Assembly (NCBI GenBank): GCA_963805405.1
Contig: CAWDUC010000020.1
Location: 1,178,001 to 1,242,000, forward strand
From: JAEUMG01 sp963805405
GTDB taxonomy: Bacteria; Pseudomonadota; Alphaproteobacteria; Rhizobiales; Aestuariivirgaceae
Direction of reading: 5' to 3'
DNA length: 64,000 bases
Below the pieces are notes generated by a model. That model worked only from the letters and a program-made list of their open reading frames with translations. It made no database searches and was not told the DNA's origin. Shown piece after piece: positions 59,221-64,000 of the stretch (position 1 is its first letter; every line of letters begins with the position of its first letter). Both the position numbers and the translations under genes were made by a program.

Positions 59221-61212
59221 ATGAACCTACAGGTCACTTCCTCTCTAGGACGGCGCGCCGAGCCGGCACAATTGCAACGCGTGGGGCGGATCGTGGCTGT
59301 GACGGGTGCCCATGCGATCGTGCTCCTCGACGCCGAAGACGAGTTTCGGCGCGGCGACAGCGACAAGAGCCCGGAAATCGGCACCCTTCTCAAGGTTGAT
59401 ACGGTTCCCTCAATCGCACTGGCCATGATCTCGGCGCTCAGTGCGCCGATGCCGTCGCATTCCCATAGCGAGCAGGAACTGCGCATCGCCGAAGTCGAAT
59501 TCATCGGTGAACTGCCAAAAGACGAGCGTGGCGTCGCCATGCAGTTTCGGCGCGGCATTTCAAGCTACCCCGCCCTCGGCGACGCCGTTTTTCGCGCGAA
59601 CCAGGAAGAACTCGCCAAGGCCTACTCCTGCAATACCGACAAAGCGGTGCGCATCGGCCATATCCAGCAGGACCCTTCAATCCCCGCGATGATCAAGATC
59701 GACGAGATGCTGGGCAAGCATTTCGCGGTGCTGGGGACGACCGGTACCGGCAAGTCATGCTCGGTGGCGCTGATCCTGCGTCGAATCCTCGAGAAAAACC
59801 CGCAAGCCCATATCCTGCTGCTCGACGTGCATCGCGAATATACCCAATCCTTCCAGGAATGGGCGGAGGTCATCACCCCCGAAAATATGGCGCTGCCCTT
59901 CTGGCTGCTAAACTTCGACGAAGCCGTCGAGATCCTGATCGGCAACCAGCCCAATCGCGAAACCGACGTTGAAGTGCTGCGCGAACTGATCCCGCTGGCC
60001 AAGCTGCGTTACATGAACAATCAGCGCAAGGACCGCGCTGCCACCAACTTGCGTCCGGGCAGCGGGCTCGATGCTCCCAATATCGGCGTCGACACGCCAA
60101 TCCCCTATCGCACGTCCGACCTGCTTGGGCTTCTCGAAGAGTCTATCGGCAAACTCGACCTGCGAGGCGAACTGGCCCCCTACAAGCGACTTAAAGCCCG
60201 GGTCGAGACGATCAGCCGCGATCCGCGCTACGCCTTCATGTTCGGGAGCCTCACCGTGCATGACACCATGGCGCAAGTGCTCTCACGCATTTTCCGGGTG
60301 CCGGTCAACGGCAAGCCGATCGCTATTCTCGAACTCTCCGGCTTGCCATCTGAAATCATCAATGTCGTGGTCTCCGTGCTCGCCCGCCTCGCCTTCGATT
60401 TCGGCGTGTGGAGCGCCGGGCGGATCCCGATCACTTTCGTCTGCGAAGAAGCGCATCGCTACGTGCCCATCGACAAGTCGCTCGGCTTCGAGCCGACCAA
60501 GCGGGCGATTTCGCGCATTGCCAAGGAAGGCCGCAAGTACGGCGTTTCGCTCTGCATCGTCACGCAGCGCCCCGCTGAACTCGATCCTACAATCCTCAGC
60601 CAATGCAACACGATCTTTTCGCTGCGCCTCACCAACGAGCGCGACCAGGAAATTTTGAAAGCCGGCATATCCGATGCGGCCAAGAGTCTTCTCGAATTCA
60701 TGACGACCATGGGTACAGGCGAGGCCATCACCTTCGGTGAAGGCGTGGCGCTGCCGACGCGGATCAAGTTCGACATGCTGCCGCCCGAGGCCAGACCGAA
60801 AAGCAATACCGCCTCATTCACGGAGAACTGGTCGAAGGACCCGCCCGACCAGAACTTCCTGAATGAGGTCGTGAGCCGCTGGCGTCAGCAGGCTTATTCT
60901 CAGGCAAGCGAGGTTTTGGCAGAACCGGCTCCCGAGACCGCCCCGGCGCAGCGCATGCCGGAGGCCAATCAGTGGCCGCCCGCCGGCCAGCAGGCGGCGA
61001 CCTTACAGCCGGCTCCTCAGCCGAGCCTGCGCAAGACCCCTCCTGTCGCCGGGCAGCCTTTGTGGCCCACTCCGGCGCCGCGCCAGGCCCAGCCCGCCGG
61101 CCAACCTCTCCCGCCGTCGCCGCGATCGGCGGCACCCCCGCCTCCGGCGCCGGCTGCTACTGCGTCCAATCAGCAGAGCCTCGCGAACCTGATCAAGCAG
61201 TTCCGCGGCTAG
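59221..61212 (+). CDS. HerA-like ATPase (DUF87 / HAS-barrel)
   Basis: A 663-residue ATPase. An N-terminal HAS-barrel (GRIVAVTGAHAIVLLD) comes first. Walker A GTTGTGKS is at 172-179, Walker B FVCEEAHRYVP at about 402-412, and the RIAKEGRKYGVSLCIVTQRPAELDPTILSQCNT block is typical of HerA/FtsK-type hexameric DNA translocases. The last 100 residues are a Pro/Ala/Gln-rich disordered tail ending LANLIKQFRG. HerA usually pairs with the nuclease NurA or, in defence systems, with Sir2 or DUF4297 effectors. Here its partner is a histidine kinase. GGAGG precedes the ATG. Confidence 0.88.
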   Translation: MNLQVTSSLGRRAEPAQLQRVGRIVAVTGAHAIVLLDAEDEFRRGDSDKSPEIGTLLKVDTVPSIALAMISALSAPMPSHSHSEQELRIAEVEFIGELPKDERGVAMQFRRGISSYPALGDAVFRANQEELAKAYSCNTDKAVRIGHIQQDPSIPAMIKIDEMLGKHFAVLGTTGTGKSCSVALILRRILEKNPQAHILLLDVHREYTQSFQEWAEVITPENMALPFWLLNFDEAVEILIGNQPNRETDVEVLRELIPLAKLRYMNNQRKDRAATNLRPGSGLDAPNIGVDTPIPYRTSDLLGLLEESIGKLDLRGELAPYKRLKARVETISRDPRYAFMFGSLTVHDTMAQVLSRIFRVPVNGKPIAILELSGLPSEIINVVVSVLARLAFDFGVWSAGRIPITFVCEEAHRYVPIDKSLGFEPTKRAISRIAKEGRKYGVSLCIVTQRPAELDPTILSQCNTIFSLRLTNERDQEILKAGISDAAKSLLEFMTTMGTGEAITFGEGVALPTRIKFDMLPPEARPKSNTASFTENWSKDPPDQNFLNEVVSRWRQQAYSQASEVLAEPAPETAPAQRMPEANQWPPAGQQAATLQPAPQPSLRKTPPVAGQPLWPTPAPRQAQPAGQPLPPSPRSAAPPPPAPAATASNQQSLANLIKQFRG

Positions 61213-61234
61213 AGCGGACGGATGCGCTTCGGAC

Positions 61235-61450
61235 CTACCAACGTGGGTCCCGCCCATCCAAGTGCGCTTCTGGCGTCATGAGTGGCTGGCTATTCGACGC
61301 GTAAGGCGCGACATAGGCGAGCCTGAATGCATCGCCGATACAGGTGAAGAGGCGCGTGAAATTGTAGCGAGCGCGCACAGCGGTGCCGTCTGACTTGGCC
61401 GCAGCTTCGCCGCTTATTACCCCAGGCGCCGAGAAGGTGATGTCTGTCAT
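61235..61450 (-). CDS. small hypothetical protein
   Basis: A 71-residue protein, MTDITFSAPGVISGEAAAKS at the start and YNFTRLFTCIGDAFRLAYVAPY in the middle. GGAGGAG directly precedes the ATG at 61450, which supports the gene. No known domain. It is divergent from the winged-helix TPR gene and convergent with the HerA-like gene. Confidence 0.55.
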   Translation of the reverse strand: MTDITFSAPGVISGEAAAKSDGTAVRARYNFTRLFTCIGDAFRLAYVAPYASNSQPLMTPEAHLDGRDPRW

Positions 61451-61574
61451 GGTCTCCTCCAATGACTGGAGGATGACAGCCCAGCTTCTCCCGGTCCTTG
61501 GCGCAGGGCATCAGCTTCCTGAAGAATGCTGATGTTCACAAGCAGATGACCTGAGCTATTCTTCCGGAGTGAAA

Positions 61575-63086
61575 ATGGACCTGCAATTCGGCCCATACCT
61601 CTTGAAGCGTCACGAGCGGCGGCTGATCGGCCCCGACGGCCCGTTGGAGCTGACTGTCGCCTCCTTCCACATTCTCGAGCAACTCCTCGCAAATCCGGGC
61701 GACGTCGTCGGCAAAAGAGAGCTTCTGGAGGCGGTCTGGCCGAATACGATCGTCGAAGAAAATACTTTGCAGGTGCATGTGTCGGCGCTGCGCAAGTCGC
61801 TCGACCCTGACATGATCGCCACCGTTCACGGGCGGGGCTACAGGTATGCCGGCCCCGCTCCGGCTGAGGTCAAAACCATTACCGTCCCCGGCACTTCCGG
61901 GACAGCCTCGACCAGCGGCCTGGCCGTGCCGACCAAGCCGGTGATCGTCGTCCTGCCTTTTGAGAACCAGGGCGACGCGGATCAGACGTTCTTCAGCGAC
62001 GGCATCACCGAGGAGATCACCGACAGGCTGACCCGTTTCCGCGCGCTTTCCGTCATCGGTCAGCACTCGGCTTCCACTGCGCGTGCGGGAGGTCCGGATT
62101 TTCAGGCGCTGCGCGATAAGCTACACGCCGATTTCGTGGTCACCGGTCGTATTCAGCGTCAAGGCGAGCGCCTGCGCATTGCGGTACGCCTGTCCGATGC
62201 GAGGACGGAAGCGGCCGTGTGGGCCGAACGCTACGACCGCGCGCTTGCGGGCATCTTTGAATTGCAGGATGAGGTGACGGAGCTCATTGCCGCGGCGGTG
62301 GCGCATCAGCTCGACATCGAGATATCGGGCTGGAGCGGCAAGCGAGTCCCCGCGAATTTCGCAGCCTACGAGTTCATCCTGCAAGGACATTGGCATTTCA
62401 AGAAGATCAACATCGTAGCGACCGAAAACGCCAAAACCTGCTTTGAGCGCGCACTCTCACTCGATCCCAGAAATGCAGAGGCCATGAGTTCGCTGGCGAT
62501 GTGTTACACCTCGGGCTGGATGTTCGAATTCTCTGAGCCAAAGCTCAAGAAGGGCGTGGATATCGCGGCCGAGGCGATCGAGTGCGACAGTTCGGCTGCG
62601 AAGGGCCACGCCGTGCTGGGACTGGGACTCCTCCATCTTCACGGCCTTGAGGCAGCAAGCGCGCCAATCGAGCAGGCGCTTGCTCTCAATCCAAGCGACT
62701 GGTTTGGCCTTACCAATCGTTCGATGCTCAGCATCTATGCCGGCGACACCTCCGATGCGCGCCGATGGATCGATCTGGCGCGGCGCCTCAATCGCGCGCC
62801 ACCCTCGTGGCTCACGGAATTCGAGTGCATATCAAAATTCCAGGAAGGCCTGTTTGGCGATGTCCTGCCGGGCGTCGAACCCGTCGATGATGGTGCGTGG
62901 GATATGATGTATGCCCTCGCCTGCTATGGGCATCTCGGGCTGGAGGAGAAAGCCAGGCGGACAATCAAACGTTTTCGAGACCAGGGACGCGAGATCGACT
63001 TCTTATTCGGCGCGGCGCGCGAACCCTATCTGGACCAGGCCACCCGGGACCAGCTGACACGCGGGCTCCGAATGGCGCTTGGCTAG
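61575..63086 (+). CDS. winged-helix regulator with TolB-like and TPR domains
   Basis: A 503-residue protein. The N-terminal OmpR/CadC-type winged helix (LLEAVWPNTIVEENTLQVHVSALRKSLD; IATVHGRGYRYAG) covers about 1-95. A FlgO/TolB-like domain (PVIVVLPFENQGDADQTFFSDGITEEITDRLTRF) covers about 118-255. TPR-like repeats (ACFERALSLDPRNAEAMSSLAMCY and others) follow to about 400. This layout is widespread in rhizobia, sometimes fused to adenylate cyclase; targets are unknown. It is cytosolic, with no transmembrane helix. The ATG at 61575 with GGAG upstream is preferred over GTG at 61569. Confidence 0.87.
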   Translation: MDLQFGPYLLKRHERRLIGPDGPLELTVASFHILEQLLANPGDVVGKRELLEAVWPNTIVEENTLQVHVSALRKSLDPDMIATVHGRGYRYAGPAPAEVKTITVPGTSGTASTSGLAVPTKPVIVVLPFENQGDADQTFFSDGITEEITDRLTRFRALSVIGQHSASTARAGGPDFQALRDKLHADFVVTGRIQRQGERLRIAVRLSDARTEAAVWAERYDRALAGIFELQDEVTELIAAAVAHQLDIEISGWSGKRVPANFAAYEFILQGHWHFKKINIVATENAKTCFERALSLDPRNAEAMSSLAMCYTSGWMFEFSEPKLKKGVDIAAEAIECDSSAAKGHAVLGLGLLHLHGLEAASAPIEQALALNPSDWFGLTNRSMLSIYAGDTSDARRWIDLARRLNRAPPSWLTEFECISKFQEGLFGDVLPGVEPVDDGAWDMMYALACYGHLGLEEKARRTIKRFRDQGREIDFLFGAAREPYLDQATRDQLTRGLRMALG

Positions 63087-63112
63087 GCGAAGGGACACCG
63101 TGGGCCCCACCC

Positions 63113-63301
63113 TTATTTGAGCGATTGCCAGAGTTTCGGATCGGCCAGTTCGGTTTCCTTGACCTGCAATCGTTCGCTCGTGTCCGCGTCCGATCTGAGC
63201 GCCCAAGTCATCGGATTGTCGGTCTCATTGGCGGGACCGGTAACAGTGTAGACATGCCCAGCATGCATTCCGGTCAGCTTCTTGTAGCGCGTGTCGATCA
63301 T
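63113..63301 (-). CDS. small hypothetical protein
   Basis: A 62-residue protein (MIDTRYKKLTGMHAGHVYTV start; SDADTSERLQVKETELADPKLW end). It looks like a single small beta-barrel of the kind seen in stand-alone hypothetical proteins. GGAG lies ten bases before the ATG. It is convergent with the TPR regulator gene. Confidence 0.5.
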   Translation of the reverse strand: MIDTRYKKLTGMHAGHVYTVTGPANETDNPMTWALRSDADTSERLQVKETELADPKLWQSLK

Positions 63302-63400
63302 GATCAGTTTGCTCCAGGGTTTGTGGACTAGCTAAACGGGGCCCGATCGCCGACGTCTTCCACAGCTAAGGTTACAGTGAGTCGGCCTCCAACAAGAGGC

Positions 63401-64000
63401 TTAGCTTTGCCGCTCAAGTTCATCTTCCATTCTCCAACTCAGTGCTGGAGCGCTCTCTCCCATCGCCCGAATGGCGGCAACCACCTTCTCCAGCCCCATT
63501 TTCCGCGAAGCCTTCACGGCCACTAAATCTCCTGGCTTCAACAACGACGGCATAGCGACAGCCGCCGTCCCTGCATCGGTATAACCAACGGTCTCTGCGG
63601 CGCCTCCACTGGCGAGGCGCGCGCGTGCACCGATCGTGACGAATACATCGATACCCGCGTCCCGAACTTGCGGAGCTATCTCTTCGTGGAACCGCGCAGA
63701 ATCGGAACCGAGTTCAAGCATGTCGCCGAAGATGAACACCTTGCGGATCGCCTTACGCAGTTTCAACGTATCCAGCAATGCGGCGACCGATTGATGCAGC
63801 ATTGAAAGAATCGTCAATGAGTTCGATGACACCATCGTCGTTTTGGATGCGGTATCGTGTTAGCCTCCCCGGCGAGGGTGACGCTGTGGCGAGTGACGAA
63901 ATCAACCTGTGAACGTCGAGGCCGATGACGCTCCCAACTCCGATCGCAAACATGGCATTCTCAATGAAGTGGCGTCCCGGGAGAGAGAGCCGGAACGGAT
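63401..64000 (-). pseudogene. murF: MurF-like Mur ligase, frameshifted, 5' part beyond window
   Basis: Central and C-terminal parts of UDP-MurNAc-tripeptide--D-Ala-D-Ala ligase. From the right edge the frame reads FRLSLPGRHFIENAMFAIGVGSVIGLD and, after a gap, VIELIDDSFNA. Near 63792-63798 it breaks. Another frame then continues QSVAALLDTLKLRKAIRKVFIFGDMLELG to the stop at 63401. Normal MurF has DDSYNANPxSM at the break, so a two-base loss or one-base gain explains it. It may be a sequence error or a second, decayed copy; the product would act in peptidoglycan precursor synthesis. The start is outside the window. Confidence 0.72.

Noticed and set aside
59221..61212. HerA-like gene as part of a known Sir2-HerA or DUF4297-HerA defence system
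   Set aside because: Neither effector is present next to it; the only operon partner is a histidine kinase.

Overview
This window comes from the chromosome of a high-GC alphaproteobacterium, most likely a member of the Hyphomicrobiales (Rhizobiales). The evidence is gene order and family content: an rpsF-rpsR-rplI block followed by dnaB and then alr-mlaE-mlaF, a panB / TPR protein / bamB / der block, guaB-rsmB, rlmE-ppx, two BA14K-type secreted proteins, an S21 protein with a basic tail, and a CspA-type protein. I cannot name the genus. I see no rRNA, tRNA, CRISPR array, integrase or insertion sequence.

Layout. 1-1.7 kb: a metallo-beta-lactamase-fold hydrolase (cut by the left edge) and a type II haloacid dehalogenase, followed by a block of palindromes. 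1.7-12.5 kb: mlaF (two compensating frameshifts), mlaE, alr, a lipase-like hydrolase, a proC-like gene, a dehydrogenase with a basic N-terminus plus a DUF6496 protein, dnaB, cfa and the ribosomal block. 12.5-17.8 kb: exported proteins, namely a Cys-rich two-repeat protein, an M10/RTX metalloprotease, a BA14K protein and a DUF1254 protein. 17.8-24.1 kb: O-methyltransferase, der, bamB, YfgM-like protein, a copper-less FtsP-like multicopper-oxidase fold and panB. 24.2-30 kb: SxtJ plus carbamoyltransferase, NnrU, GST, HxlR, DUF488 and a cysteine-synthase-like enzyme.

30-43 kb is an accessory stretch rich in small detoxification-type genes: two ArsR/AHSA1 modules (one carrying a GST), monooxygenase-like and EthD-like dimeric barrels, a SnoaL-tailed ECF sigma factor, a VOC protein, GSTs, an AraC regulator and a pirin, with gene remnants between them. 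guaA sits inside this stretch. Both ArsR genes have a recognisable promoter overlapped by a perfect or near-perfect palindrome.

43-51 kb: a truncated copy of an ECF sigma factor, an arylsulfatase, a Crp-like regulator, the intact ECF sigma / anti-sigma pair followed by a fasciclin protein (the arrangement of mycobacterial SigK-RskA and its targets), small hypothetical genes, rpsU and cspA. 51-64 kb: mntH and mntR, divergent around one MntR-like operator, rsmB, guaB, BA14K, rlmE, ppx, a histidine kinase / HerA-like ATPase pair, a winged-helix TPR protein, and a frameshifted murF cut by the right edge.

The most noteworthy points are the overlapping promoter-operator architectures with near-leaderless starts (32.6, 34.2 and 52.4 kb), the sigma-factor duplication, the sigma/anti-sigma/fasciclin module, the copper-less oxidase fold, the kinase-HerA operon, and single-base frameshifts in mlaF and murF, which may be sequence errors.
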